A stretch of 64,000 nucleotides of DNA from Thalassotalea atypica (GCF_030295975.1 NZ_AP027364.1:3968001-4032000); one strand, 5' to 3'. Shown: positions 1 to 9,567, numbered from the stretch's first letter. The notes: generated by a model from the sequence alone, not told the origin. Numbers and translations are program-made.

Positions 1-540
1 CTTCTTCGCAATATGCTGAAAATCATTCTCAAGGTTCTCAAAATAGCCCACATAATCGATCGCCAATGTCTCGCCATCAAGGGTTAGATAATTAAATTGA
101 GGCATTAAAAAGAAATGTTCGTTTATTTTTTTGTGGGTACACCAATCTAAGACAAATTCTTCAAAAGACTCGATTTTGGCTATGTCAGACAATGGTCCGC
201 GCAAAACAGGGTGGGAAATTTTTTTTGCGTAGCAAAACGTGGAATAAAGCCTGTCCCACGGGTTTCTAACAAATGCAAATTTAAAGTACTGGTTGTATTT
301 CTCTTGGTCAAGCTCAGCATACAGCTTAATTGGGTGGTGCCAAGGTTGCTCTCCATATAAAGCCTGTGACACACTAGTACCGGCCGTTTTAGGAATATGA
401 ACAAAAATAGTTTCGCTCTCCTTAAACATAGGCAAATAGGCATTCTTAGGGTTCATTTCAGGGTAACGTAACCTTTCAATCGCATTTTTTAATACCATTG
501 GAATTACATTGTGATAAAGATATTGCACTACTTTTTTCAA
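1..540 (-). CDS. Sulfotransferase family protein (3' part outside window)
   Basis: Probable PAPS-dependent sulfotransferase modifying a carbohydrate. The frame contains the 5'-phosphosulfate loop PKTAGTS (about residues 50-56) and the 3'-phosphate motif FVRNPWDR (about 90-97), which define sulfotransferases of the carbohydrate type. The C-terminus lies beyond position 1, so the gene is partial. Start choice: a TTG at 540-538 overlaps the stop codon of the upstream flippase gene (TTGA overlap) and has a GAGAG stretch a suitable distance upstream. An ATG at 498 is also in frame but has no ribosome binding site. Context in a polysaccharide locus suggests sulfation of the exported glycan; that substrate is inferred. 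Confidence 0.82.
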   Translation of the reverse strand, partial: MKKVVQYLYHNVIPMVLKNAIERLRYPEMNPKNAYLPMFKESETIFVHIPKTAGTSVSQALYGEQPWHHPIKLYAELDQEKYNQYFKFAFVRNPWDRLYSTFCYAKKISHPVLRGPLSDIAKIESFEEFVLDWCTHKKINEHFFLMPQFNYLTLDGETLAIDYVGYFENLENDFQHIAKK

Positions 541-1784
541 ACTACTTCTCTCAGAACGCCTTGACGCATCACAAGTCCTAAAAATATCGAATTTTGAATT
601 ATAATTCCAGTGGCTGTTGCTATTGCCGCACCATTGATACCGAACAAGGGAACAAGTTGACTATTCAAAACGATATTTACGATTAGTGTACAAACGGTTC
701 CAACGAGCACTTTTCGTTCAACTCCTGTCATCGTTAACAACACACCTAAAGGACCGAACAGCACGTTGATAAATTGAGCCCCAGCCAAAATTAACAAAGA
801 AACTTTAGCAGTAATAAAACTTTCGCCCCACAAGTTTAAGAGCATGTCTGAAGCAAAAAAAATAAGAACCAATACAATAAATGCTGCACTAGAAGATATT
901 TTTATCACCGTAAACAATGATTGCTTTAATTGCACCACGTCCCCGTTTGCATACAATTGCGCAAATTTGTTCGCGACTAAACTTGTAGCAATCACCAAGC
1001 TAAACTGCACTAATGACGATAATTTTTGCGCAATATTGTAAAAGGCAACATCATTCAATGATAAATAATGATTTACCATTAGTGTATCTATACTCGTGTT
1101 TAAAGCCGTGGCTCCTGCAATTAACGAAAAAGGCAAGCCGCACTTCATGCTTCGAAACATTGAGAAATTGAATGTAGGATGTCTCAATTGTACCGTTGAA
1201 AGCACCTTTATCGCTATGACGGCAGCAGCTGCAAAACTAATAACACCATGTGAAATAATTGGGTACATCAAGTTTTGGCTTTGTTGTAAAAAAATTCCGC
1301 CTGTTATCAACGCTAAAAATAAAATACCATTGATGGGCAAGCTTTCATAAGCATTAGCAATTGTTACTCTATTTCGACTTCGAACAATAGCCACTAATAT
1401 TGCAATAAGCGCCCCACCTAATAACGAGAGCTGAAATGCTAAAAACATGGAAAATTGATTAACGCTACCGCCCATTGAAATAAGGTTGAGCGATATCAAC
1501 CCGGCAATCAGCAGGTTGGCCAACAGGCTCATTACAATGATAATTTTTAACGCGTTTAAGATTATGCCTGGTTGGCTAGTTTTTGAATGAGATAGAGCTT
1601 TTAATAGAAACCTGTCTTGACCGCATTTCACTACAATCAAAAATAAATTTAAGAGCGTTATATAAAGAACGTATATGCCTAACGTCTCTTCATTAAATAA
1701 GCGACTCAATAGTAAGCTAATAGCGACACCGAAAATAAGTGTAGAAGATTTTATTACTGCATTTACTAAGAACAACAGTCGCAC
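537..1784 (-). CDS. Wzx-type oligosaccharide flippase (polysaccharide biosynthesis protein)
   Basis: Polytopic membrane protein of 415 aa with about 12 hydrophobic segments and the N-terminal pattern of the MATE/MVF superfamily (short cytoplasmic start, SLLLSRLF, then LGIY). Wzx proteins move undecaprenyl-diphosphate-linked oligosaccharides across the inner membrane. It is cotranscribed with the downstream sulfotransferase, whose start overlaps its stop, and diverges from the heparinase-like gene across a 170-bp intergenic region. A second flippase gene at 17817 implies two separate glycan pathways in the window. The family is clear; the transported glycan is unknown. Confidence 0.85.
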   Translation of the reverse strand: MRLLFLVNAVIKSSTLIFGVAISLLLSRLFNEETLGIYVLYITLLNLFLIVVKCGQDRFLLKALSHSKTSQPGIILNALKIIIVMSLLANLLIAGLISLNLISMGGSVNQFSMFLAFQLSLLGGALIAILVAIVRSRNRVTIANAYESLPINGILFLALITGGIFLQQSQNLMYPIISHGVISFAAAAVIAIKVLSTVQLRHPTFNFSMFRSMKCGLPFSLIAGATALNTSIDTLMVNHYLSLNDVAFYNIAQKLSSLVQFSLVIATSLVANKFAQLYANGDVVQLKQSLFTVIKISSSAAFIVLVLIFFASDMLLNLWGESFITAKVSLLILAGAQFINVLFGPLGVLLTMTGVERKVLVGTVCTLIVNIVLNSQLVPLFGINGAAIATATGIIIQNSIFLGLVMRQGVLREVV

Positions 1785-1954
1785 TTTAGCAAGATCTTAT
1801 AGTTTTTATTATTGGGGCTAGCTTACCAACAATTTGTGACAATTCCTAAAGATATCAATTTATAGTAACCTTAAATTATTATTTCCATCGTTATACTTTC
1901 AGTAAATTATGTGTAACTATTGAGGCCAATTATTGTTGAACATTGTCGAACAAT

Positions 1955-3841
1955 ATGGATAACAACAAATCTAGTTTTTCTTCCTCTTTCCAAACATATA
2001 AACAACTAGGCTTTACTAATATTTTTTTTGTCGGAGTATATCGCTTGGCTTTAAAGCTGGAATACTTCAAAAAAAAACAGCCGGTGTGTTCATGGCATTA
2101 TGTACCGGATACACAATTTTTTGACGTCAATGGAAAAATCAGTAGTGAAGCAAACAAACGACCGGTAAAACCTAGAGCAATAAAGGCATTTGGATGGCTC
2201 AATGTTGATAATAAGCGCCCTCCCAACTGGTTAAAACCAGTCGACAATGACGCTGTGCTCGCTGACAACACCATGCACTGGAGTGAGTTTAACGAATTTT
2301 CCCTTAATATTGGCGACATTAAAACAGTTTGGGAATTGTCTCGATTTGATTGGCTAGTAAACTTCGCCGCTCAGTACTTGTCTACTAATGACAAGCAAAT
2401 TATCGAGAAAATGAATCTTTGGATAAATGACTGGTGTCAGCACAACCCTATCAACCAAGGCGTGAACTGGCGTTGCGGTCAAGAAGCATCAATTCGAGTG
2501 ATGCATGTTGTATCGGCTATTTATATGCTCGAGCAACAAGACACCATCTCGCAAGCCTTGTTCAATTTCCTCTTTCAGCATTTGATGCGTATTTCTCCAA
2601 CGCGATTTTACGCGGTGGCGCAAGATAACAATCACGGAACGAGTGAAGCTTGCGCTTTGTTTATTGGCGGTTTAGTCCTACAAAAATCATTAGATAATAA
2701 ACTACGTGCACAAGGCAGGGTATGGGAAAAACAAGGACGATTTTGGCTTGAAAATAGAGCAAAGCACTTAATCGCTGAAGATGGTTTATTTAGTCAATTT
2801 TCTGTTAATTATCATCGACTAATGCTTGACACTTTATCGTTAGCAGAGCAAATAAGAAAAAACATCTCAGCGCCTAAGTTTTCTAGTACCTTCTATAATA
2901 AAGCGAAATTAGCCTCTCTTTGGCTCTATTCATTGACCGATAAAACAACAGGTGACGTACCTAATATTGGCGCAAATGATGGGGCACAAATACTTGCCAT
3001 TACCACCTGTGATTACCGAGATTATCGGCCATCTGTTCAGTGGGCATTTAACCTATTCGTGTCATGCGATGCATACCCTCCCAACGGTATATACCAACAG
3101 TTGACTGACTTAATGTCCTCAACAAAATCGATTGATGTCGAGAAGAGCTTTTTTCAAACTGCAATTCCAGCACAAAGAGAACTAGCAAGCTATGTCGGGT
3201 TATCCACGCAAGTACACGCGCTTACTTGTCAGCATGCAAGAGTGTTTATAAAAACGCCATTACCAACCTTTAGAGCCTCAAGCTGCGATGCATTGCATGT
3301 CGATTTATGGCTCGGGAGTGTTAATTTATTATGTGACGCAGGCTCTTATAGCTACAACTGTGAGCCCGAGCTACAACATTATTTTTCTTCAACCCAAGCA
3401 CACAACACCGTGCAATTTGATGATAGGGAACAAATGCCCAAATTGTCTCGCTTTCTTTATTCAAATTGGATAGAGACAAAAGTATCGAAAGTCAATGAAA
3501 AAAGCTTAACAGCTAGCTATCAAGACTATAGACAGTGCCGTCATATGCGATCACTTCAGCTATCAACCAATAACTTAATAGTGATAGATGATGTAGCCAA
3601 TTTTGACGACGTGGCGATACTTAGATGGCGATTAGCCGCAAGTAACTGGCAACTTGATGGCGCGACATTAACTTCTGATTTGGGCGAGCTGACTATTGCA
3701 TCGGAAAATACAAAATTCACGTTGGCGCTTGTTGATGGGCTTGAGTCTCGTTACTATCTACAAAAGCGCACAATCCCTGTGCTTGAAGTTACTCTGCGTA
3801 AAGCAGGGACAATCACAACAATAATAAATTGGTCCCAATGA
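1955..3841 (+). CDS. Heparinase II/III family protein (polysaccharide lyase-like)
   Basis: Protein of about 628 aa with the layout of heparinase II/III-like lyases. An N-terminal alpha-helical toroid region carries the segments NWRCGQEASIR and NNHGTSEACALF, where the Asn-His pair is the usual substrate-binding or catalytic site. The C-terminal beta-sandwich half begins near residue 430 and contains LLCDAGSYSYN and AHNTVQFD. No clear signal peptide is visible. Such proteins are common in proteobacterial exopolysaccharide loci, where they are thought to trim or edit uronic-acid-containing polymer. An ATG at 1955 was preferred to an in-frame TTG at 1943; neither has a strong ribosome binding site. 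Its stop overlaps the next start (ATGA). Confidence 0.82.
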   Translation: MDNNKSSFSSSFQTYKQLGFTNIFFVGVYRLALKLEYFKKKQPVCSWHYVPDTQFFDVNGKISSEANKRPVKPRAIKAFGWLNVDNKRPPNWLKPVDNDAVLADNTMHWSEFNEFSLNIGDIKTVWELSRFDWLVNFAAQYLSTNDKQIIEKMNLWINDWCQHNPINQGVNWRCGQEASIRVMHVVSAIYMLEQQDTISQALFNFLFQHLMRISPTRFYAVAQDNNHGTSEACALFIGGLVLQKSLDNKLRAQGRVWEKQGRFWLENRAKHLIAEDGLFSQFSVNYHRLMLDTLSLAEQIRKNISAPKFSSTFYNKAKLASLWLYSLTDKTTGDVPNIGANDGAQILAITTCDYRDYRPSVQWAFNLFVSCDAYPPNGIYQQLTDLMSSTKSIDVEKSFFQTAIPAQRELASYVGLSTQVHALTCQHARVFIKTPLPTFRASSCDALHVDLWLGSVNLLCDAGSYSYNCEPELQHYFSSTQAHNTVQFDDREQMPKLSRFLYSNWIETKVSKVNEKSLTASYQDYRQCRHMRSLQLSTNNLIVIDDVANFDDVAILRWRLAASNWQLDGATLTSDLGELTIASENTKFTLALVDGLESRYYLQKRTIPVLEVTLRKAGTITTIINWSQ

Positions 3842-5076
3842 GAATACTGTATTTCCATCAACATTTTTCAACACCAAAAGGTGCAACCGGCATTCGCTCC
3901 TACGAAATGGCCAAAGCGTTGGTGGCCAAGGGACATCAAGTCACGATGGTGTGTGGGTCATACAAAGGCGGAAACACTGGCATAGCTGTACCGTTTAGCA
4001 ATGGCAAACGTCAAGGGCTTGTCGACGGTATTGAAGTGATCGAATTTGAACTTGATTATGCCAATGAACAAAGCTTTTTGAAGCGAACGACGACTTTCCT
4101 TTCTTTTGCATTCAAAAGTATAAAGGTCGCTTTGACCGCAAAATACGATCTTCTATTTGCCACAACGACACCGCTCACCGCCGCCTTACCAGGCATTTTT
4201 GCGAAGATACTTAGACGAAAGCCATTTGTGTTTGAAGTGAGAGATTTGTGGCCAGAGTTACCTAAAGCCATGGGCGTAATATCAAACCCCATTATTTTGG
4301 CTGCAATGGGGGCGCTAGAGTGGATTGCATACAAATTAGCGGATGCCCATATAGCGCTATCGCCTGGCATAGAACAAGGTATTGTTAGACACCTTAGTGC
4401 CACCTATCAATCCAGAAATGATATAGCTTTGATCCCTAATGGCTGCGACATTGATATTTTTTCTCAAGCAGAAGCGCATTGGCAACCCGAGCAAATTGAA
4501 AATGATGATTTTGTCGCGATTTTTTCAGGCACACACGGCATCGCCAACAACTTGAATAGTGTTTTAGATGTTGCCGCTAAGCTAAAAATAAATGACATTA
4601 AGCAGGTAAAAATCATTCTCATTGGTCAAGGTAAATTGAAAGAACAACTGAAAGCCCGTGCGGAAAACGAACATCTCGATAACGTTATTTTCCTTGAGCC
4701 AGTTAATAAACAAAAATTGGCGCAACTTATGAAAAGGGCTGATGTAGGTTTGCAAGTACTTGCTGACATCCCTGCATTTTATTATGGCACGTCACCTAAC
4801 AAGTTTTTTGATTATATTAGCGCTAGTTTACCCGTTATCAATAACTACCCAGGTTGGGTTGCTGATTTAATCAATTCGCACCATTGTGGTATTGCTGTAA
4901 AAGCAAATGACCCAGAATCTTTTGCCCAAGCACTGATTACATTGAGTGAAGATAGAGTTTTGCACAAAAAAATGTCTGACAATGCCTTTACACTTGCCAG
5001 TGCACAGTTTTCTCGATCACTTTTGGCCGAAAAATTTGTCGCCCAGTTAGAAAAGGTCGCCTATAAAAATGCTTAA
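3838..5076 (+). CDS. Glycosyltransferase family 4 (WbuB-like)
   Basis: Probable GT-B glycosyltransferase adding a sugar to a lipid-linked intermediate at the cytoplasmic face. The N-terminus MRILYFHQHFSTP with GIRSYEMAKAL is typical of WbuB-like GT4 enzymes. The C-terminal half has the nucleotide-sugar region (IFSGTHGIANNL, ILIGQGKLKEQL) and the GTSPNKFFDYISA segment with the usual PNKxFDY acceptor-loop signature. The ATG at 3838 overlaps the heparinase-like stop in ATGA, and the 3' end overlaps the pglC-like gene by 8 bp, so translation is probably coupled. Donor and acceptor cannot be read from sequence. Confidence 0.88.
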   Translation: MRILYFHQHFSTPKGATGIRSYEMAKALVAKGHQVTMVCGSYKGGNTGIAVPFSNGKRQGLVDGIEVIEFELDYANEQSFLKRTTTFLSFAFKSIKVALTAKYDLLFATTTPLTAALPGIFAKILRRKPFVFEVRDLWPELPKAMGVISNPIILAAMGALEWIAYKLADAHIALSPGIEQGIVRHLSATYQSRNDIALIPNGCDIDIFSQAEAHWQPEQIENDDFVAIFSGTHGIANNLNSVLDVAAKLKINDIKQVKIILIGQGKLKEQLKARAENEHLDNVIFLEPVNKQKLAQLMKRADVGLQVLADIPAFYYGTSPNKFFDYISASLPVINNYPGWVADLINSHHCGIAVKANDPESFAQALITLSEDRVLHKKMSDNAFTLASAQFSRSLLAEKFVAQLEKVAYKNA

Positions 5077-5662
5077 ACGATGCTTTGATTTTTTGGTTTC
5101 ACTTGTGAGTTTAATAATACTGCTCCCTATATTATTGGTACTGGCACTTTTAGTTAGAATCAATTTAGGTAGCCCAATTATTTTCAGCCAAGCTCGACCT
5201 GGTCTCAATGGCGAAGTTTTTAATATGTTCAAATTTAGATCGATGACCAGTGAATGCGATGCAACTGGTGAGCTGCTACCTGACGCAGTGCGTTTGACAA
5301 AATTTGGCAAGTTTTTACGTGCATCAAGCATGGACGAATTACCTGGCCTTTGGAATGTACTTATCGGAAAAATGAGCTTAGTGGGACCACGTCCATTACT
5401 CGTAGAGTATTTGCCGCTTTACAATAAACAGCAAGCGAGAAGGCACAAGGTTAAACCCGGTATTACAGGCTGGGCACAAGCTAATGGCAGAAACAACCTG
5501 TCGTGGGCTGAAAAATTTGACCTAGATGTGTGGTATGTTGAAAACCAATCTTTTGGGTTAGATATCAAAATCTTGTTTTTAACCGTATATAAAGTCGTCA
5601 AACGCAGCGACATCAGTGCGCAGGGTGAAGCAACCATGACAAAATTTACAGGTAACAACTAA
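5069..5662 (+). CDS. pglC: Small initiating sugar-phosphate transferase (PglC-like)
   Basis: Monotopic phosphoglycosyl transferase, 197 aa, the minimal PglC size. There is one N-terminal hydrophobic re-entrant helix (about 8-30) followed by the conserved ARPG (42-45), FKFRSM (54-59), the catalytic Asp-Glu pair in SMDELPG (D89, E90), VGPRPLL, and KPGITGWAQ. It transfers a sugar-1-phosphate to undecaprenyl phosphate, starting oligosaccharide assembly. With pglD-, pglE- and pglF-like genes immediately downstream the expected donor is UDP-N,N'-diacetylbacillosamine; this specificity is inferred from context. A larger WcaJ-type initiator occurs separately at 30120. Confidence 0.88.
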   Translation: MLKRCFDFLVSLVSLIILLPILLVLALLVRINLGSPIIFSQARPGLNGEVFNMFKFRSMTSECDATGELLPDAVRLTKFGKFLRASSMDELPGLWNVLIGKMSLVGPRPLLVEYLPLYNKQQARRHKVKPGITGWAQANGRNNLSWAEKFDLDVWYVENQSFGLDIKILFLTVYKVVKRSDISAQGEATMTKFTGNN

Positions 5663-6282
5663 TGAAAAGATTGGCTATCATCGGTGCTGGCGGACACGGA
5701 AAAGTGGTCGCAGACTGCGCAGAAAAAGCTGATGAATATGATGAAATATTCTTTATTGATGCAATCTACCCAAATACAACACAAGTACTACATTGGCATA
5801 TCAAAGCTAGTAGTGAAGATTGGCAAAAATATATCAACTCGGCAGATTTTGTCGTTGCGATTGGTAACAATGAGACTCGATTGCGATTAACGAAGGAATT
5901 AATTGAGCGAAATGCAAACGTAGTATCAATAATTCATCCGTCAGCACAAGTAAGTTCCTATAGCACCATTGGGCAAGGCACGGTCATTTTTGCTAATGCT
6001 GTCATAAATTGTTCAACGGAGCTTGGCATTGCCAACATCATCAACACAAGTGCAACCGTTGATCATGACTGCAAAATAGGTGATGGCAGCCATGTTTGCC
6101 CTGGCGCTCATATCGCGGGCGGCGTTAATCTCGGCAAACACTGCTGGGTTGGAATTGCCAGTGCGATTATCCAATGCGTTAATATCACCAATAACGTAAC
6201 AATCGGCGCACAAGCTTGTGTCCTTAACAATATCTCAGCGTCAGGCACATACGTCGGTACGCCTACTCAAAAAATTAAATAG
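5662..6282 (+). CDS. pglD: PglD/NeuD-type sugar N-acetyltransferase
   Basis: Acetyl-CoA-dependent acetyltransferase, 206 aa. The N-terminal Rossmann-like domain begins AIIGAGGHGKVVAD. The C-terminal left-handed beta-helix shows hexapeptide repeats (IGQGTVIFANAVIN, IGDGSHVCPGAHIAGGV). The probable catalytic His sits in TVDHDC, as in PglD. The role would be acetylation of the C4 amino group of UDP-4-amino-4,6-dideoxy-GlcNAc, completing UDP-diNAc-bacillosamine. The start codon overlaps the pglC stop (TAATG) and only 11 bp separate it from the aminotransferase. NeuD-type sialic acid O-acetyltransferase is an alternative, but no neu genes are nearby. Confidence 0.86.
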   Translation: MKRLAIIGAGGHGKVVADCAEKADEYDEIFFIDAIYPNTTQVLHWHIKASSEDWQKYINSADFVVAIGNNETRLRLTKELIERNANVVSIIHPSAQVSSYSTIGQGTVIFANAVINCSTELGIANIINTSATVDHDCKIGDGSHVCPGAHIAGGVNLGKHCWVGIASAIIQCVNITNNVTIGAQACVLNNISASGTYVGTPTQKIK

Positions 6283-6293
6283 AAGGTAATAAC

Positions 6294-7484
6294 GTGCTCA
6301 ATTCCCCCTTTTCGCCATGGCCTAGTTTTACAGATGAAGAAACGGCCGCTGTAACGCGCGTTCTACAATCAAATAAAGTGAATTATTGGACAGGACAAGA
6401 AGGTCGACAATTTGAACATGAATTTGCCAATTTCACCGACAGTAAACACGCTATTGCCGTCGCCAATGGCACACTAGCGTTAGATCTTGCCCTTAATGCT
6501 TTAGATATTGGTGCGGGAGATGAGGTCATAGTCACACCTAGAACCTTTATTGCGTCAATTAGTACCATCATTAATGCAGGGGCTATCCCTGTCTTTGCGG
6601 ATGTTGACCTAGTTAGTCAAAACATTACCGCAGACACAATAGCGCCCGTACTAACAGATAACACCAAAGCGATCATGTGCGTCCACCTAGCGGGCTGGCC
6701 CTGCGATATGGACTCTATAATGTCATTAGCAAATAAGCATAATTTATTAGTGATTGAAGATTGTGCTCAAGCTCATGGTGCTACATATAAGGGGCGTTCA
6801 GTAGGCAGTATCGGTCACGTCGGTTGCTGGTCTTTTTGCCAAGATAAAATCATCACCACCGGCGGTGAAGGAGGCATGCTGACCACTAATGATGAACAGT
6901 TATGGCGTAAAGCATGGGCCTTTAAAGATCATGGTAAGTCTTATGCTGCGGTGTATGAGAAACAACATCCCCCAGGTTACCGTTGGCTACACGAGTCTTT
7001 TGGTACAAACTGGCGATTAACAGAAATGCAATCAGCCATTGGCCGCATTCAAACGAAGCGGATGCCTCAATGGACCAAATTAAGAAACCAGTACGCTAGC
7101 CAAATTTTTGCTATCTGCGAGCAATTTGACTGGCTAGTGGTTGACACGCCAGCTTCCTATATTACCCATGCATATTACAAATGCTATGTGCGTGTCGCTG
7201 CAGATAAATTACCGAAACACTGGACGCGAGATACCGTAATTGATCAACTTACCAGCTTGGGTATTCCAAGTTTTTCTGGTAGCTGCTCCGAAGTCTATAG
7301 AGAAAATGCGTTTAACAATACGCCGTATCGACCGGCATACAGGCTGAAAAATGCAAAAGAGTTAGGTGAAACCAGTCTGATGTTTTTGGTGCACCCCACG
7401 TTAACCGAACAAGAAATCAGCAAAGTTTGTCGTGCGTTAACGCAAGTTGACGAAAAAGTCACTCAACTTATTGATACGATGTAA
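6294..7484 (+). CDS. pglE: PglE-like PLP-dependent sugar aminotransferase (DegT/DnrJ/EryC1/StrS)
   Basis: Aminotransferase of 396 aa. It shows the DegT-family landmarks NYWTGQEG near residue 30, AVANGTLALDLAL, the PLP-phosphate region VIEDCAQAHGA, and the Schiff-base Lys in SFCQDKIITTGGEGG (about K185). It should transfer an amino group from glutamate to the 4-keto sugar made by the PglF-like dehydratase. The start is GTG at 6294 with AAGG upstream. A 105-bp leader with inverted repeats separates it from the dehydratase gene, unlike the tight spacing of the three preceding genes. Confidence 0.87.
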   Translation: MLNSPFSPWPSFTDEETAAVTRVLQSNKVNYWTGQEGRQFEHEFANFTDSKHAIAVANGTLALDLALNALDIGAGDEVIVTPRTFIASISTIINAGAIPVFADVDLVSQNITADTIAPVLTDNTKAIMCVHLAGWPCDMDSIMSLANKHNLLVIEDCAQAHGATYKGRSVGSIGHVGCWSFCQDKIITTGGEGGMLTTNDEQLWRKAWAFKDHGKSYAAVYEKQHPPGYRWLHESFGTNWRLTEMQSAIGRIQTKRMPQWTKLRNQYASQIFAICEQFDWLVVDTPASYITHAYYKCYVRVAADKLPKHWTRDTVIDQLTSLGIPSFSGSCSEVYRENAFNNTPYRPAYRLKNAKELGETSLMFLVHPTLTEQEISKVCRALTQVDEKVTQLIDTM

Positions 7485-7492
7485 ATACAAAG

Positions 7493-7584
7493 GTGACAAT
7501 CGTAACAAAAGTTGTCACACTGAGGAGCAATAAAGGAATACACCCCGATACGGATATTAAAATAATAAAAAGCTAAAGGTGTAT
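7493..7584 (+). promoter_or_regulatory. Leader of the pglF-like gene with two inverted repeats
   Basis: The 105-bp gap holds two symmetrical elements. GTGACAA (7493-7499) and TTGTCAC (7512-7518) form a 7-bp inverted repeat with start points 19 bp apart, the geometry of a dimeric regulator operator. ATACACC (7538-7544) is complementary to GGTGTAT (7578-7584). The latter overlaps the probable ribosome binding site AAAGGTG (7575-7581) of the dehydratase gene, so pairing would hide it. Both roles are inferred; neither element matches a family I can name. Confidence 0.35.
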
Positions 7585-7589
7585 GACAT

Positions 7590-9518
7590 ATGATCAGACG
7601 AATTGATCTGATTCCGGCTCCGTTTAAGTTTGCTATAATCTTAGGTTACGACTTTAGTGCGCTATGTATCGCTTTTTTCCTGTCTTATTTTTTAAGGCTT
7701 GGAGGAGATATATATAGCTTTACACTTGCTGAACTTGCCGTTTTCACAACAACCACAATATTTACATTAGGTGCTTTTTACGTCACTGACGTTTACGCAT
7801 CTATTGTTCGATTTTTTAACGCAAAAGCCTCTATCAAAATCATCGCAATTTTGACTCTGTCGGCATGTGTTTGTTATTTGTCTGCGCAAGTATTTGACGC
7901 ATTTGTACCTCGCTCGGTTCCTTTTTCCTTTTTAGTTTTATCCGCCATCATGGTTGCTGGAGCACGTGCATTAGTTGGTTTTTCAATCGAAGAGCATTTA
8001 TTTGATGAGCGTGAAGGGGTTGTTATTTATGGAGCAGGAACAACTGGGCGTCAACTTTTAACATCTTTAACCACGGGCAATAAATATCAAGTACTTGCCG
8101 TAGTTGATCAAAAAGCCCGTTACCATGGTCGTTCTGTTTTCGGTGTTAAAATTTATTCTCCGGCTGAAATCAACCAGCTAATTGAAAAATATGGGCAGTT
8201 CAAAGTATTAATTGCGGTCAATCAAGTCAATCCTGCACGGATGAAGAATATTGTTGATTGCCTTGAGCCTTATGCTCTTGAGCTATTAACCGTCCCTTCA
8301 ATGTATGACATCGTATCAGGCAAAAGGACGATCGATGAACTTCGAGAAGTTTCAATAGACGAGCTGTTAGGCCGAGAACCGGTGGCTCCCGTTGATGAGT
8401 TGCTCAATGCTAACATAGAAGATAAGGTCGTTTTAGTCTCTGGGGCTGGTGGGTCAATCGGTAAAGAGCTATGTCGTCAAATTATTAAGCAAAAACCAAC
8501 TAAGTTAATCCTACTTGATGTCAGCGAAGCATTTTTATACGTTGTCAATCAGGAGATAGTTGAACTTCAAACTGAGTTTTCAAGCAACATTCCCGTCGTC
8601 CCACTCATTGGCAATGTGCAAAATGGCATGTTAATGACGCGAATTTTTAAAGCACATCAAGTGCAAACCATTTATCATGCAGCGGCGTATAAACACGTAC
8701 CAATGGTTGAAAACAATGTCATAGCCGGCATCACTAACAATGTATTGGGCACTTTTGAAATTGCCCAAGCAGCAGTATTTTGTGAGGTTGAAACCTTCGT
8801 CTTGATCTCTACAGATAAAGCGGTTCGGCCGACCAATGTTATGGGTGCCACGAAGCGACTTGCTGAGCTGATATTGCAAGGTCTCGCCCACAGAGATCAT
8901 GACACGCGCTTTGTTATGGTGCGCTTTGGTAATGTACTTGGGTCGTCTGGCTCTGTTGTTCCACTCTTTAAGAAACAAATTAAAAAGGGCGGTCCAATTA
9001 CAGTAACGCACCCCGACATTATTCGCTATTTTATGACCATTCCTGAAGCAGCTCAGCTAGTTATTCAAGCAGGCGCTATGGGTAAAGGCGGCGATGTTTT
9101 TGTGTTGGACATGGGGAAACCTGTTCGCATCGTTGATCTTGCAATTAAGATGACGCATTTAATGGGACTCACCGTGAAAGATGAATCGAATCCTAACGGA
9201 GATATTAGTATTGAATATAGCGGTTTACGCCCGGGCGAAAAGCTTTATGAGGAGCTCTTAATCGATGATCATGCAAAAGCGACCACACACCGACGTATTT
9301 TAACGGCAAGTGAACGATCAATCAGCTGGAGCGAAGTAATGAAGTTACTCAACCAATTGACCGACGCTATGGAAGAGGAGAATGTCTCGGCAATCAGACA
9401 ACTACTGATGGATGCGCCTCTTGGCTATGCACCAACGGATACTCAACCAGAAAAACAAGAACTTGAGAGCCAAAAAAGTGCCGAACTCAATTTAAAAAAA
9501 TTGGCATTCGCCACTTAA
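7590..9518 (+). CDS. pglF: PglF/WbpM-like UDP-GlcNAc 4,6-dehydratase (membrane-bound)
   Basis: Long SDR enzyme of 642 aa. The N-terminus has several membrane segments (about residues 15-125), then a CoA-binding-like Rossmann domain (VVIYGAGTTGRQLL) and a C-terminal dehydratase domain with NAD motif GAGGSIGKELC. The catalytic STDKAVRP ... NVMGATKR has Met in place of the usual SDR Tyr, as in the WbpM/PglF group. It converts UDP-GlcNAc to the 4-keto-6-deoxy sugar, the first step toward bacillosamine. It closes the pglCDEF-like cluster and faces the MltA-like gene convergently. Confidence 0.88.
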   Translation: MIRRIDLIPAPFKFAIILGYDFSALCIAFFLSYFLRLGGDIYSFTLAELAVFTTTTIFTLGAFYVTDVYASIVRFFNAKASIKIIAILTLSACVCYLSAQVFDAFVPRSVPFSFLVLSAIMVAGARALVGFSIEEHLFDEREGVVIYGAGTTGRQLLTSLTTGNKYQVLAVVDQKARYHGRSVFGVKIYSPAEINQLIEKYGQFKVLIAVNQVNPARMKNIVDCLEPYALELLTVPSMYDIVSGKRTIDELREVSIDELLGREPVAPVDELLNANIEDKVVLVSGAGGSIGKELCRQIIKQKPTKLILLDVSEAFLYVVNQEIVELQTEFSSNIPVVPLIGNVQNGMLMTRIFKAHQVQTIYHAAAYKHVPMVENNVIAGITNNVLGTFEIAQAAVFCEVETFVLISTDKAVRPTNVMGATKRLAELILQGLAHRDHDTRFVMVRFGNVLGSSGSVVPLFKKQIKKGGPITVTHPDIIRYFMTIPEAAQLVIQAGAMGKGGDVFVLDMGKPVRIVDLAIKMTHLMGLTVKDESNPNGDISIEYSGLRPGEKLYEELLIDDHAKATTHRRILTASERSISWSEVMKLLNQLTDAMEEENVSAIRQLLMDAPLGYAPTDTQPEKQELESQKSAELNLKKLAFAT

Positions 9519-9567
9519 AAGTACATTAGCCTCAAGGTAGGCATTCTGACTTCACTTTGATTAGCGA

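Noticed and set aside
8631-9011. 126-codon open frame on the minus strand
   Set aside because: It is antisense to the conserved catalytic domain of the pglF-like gene and its translation has no domain-like pattern; it is a shadow of that gene.
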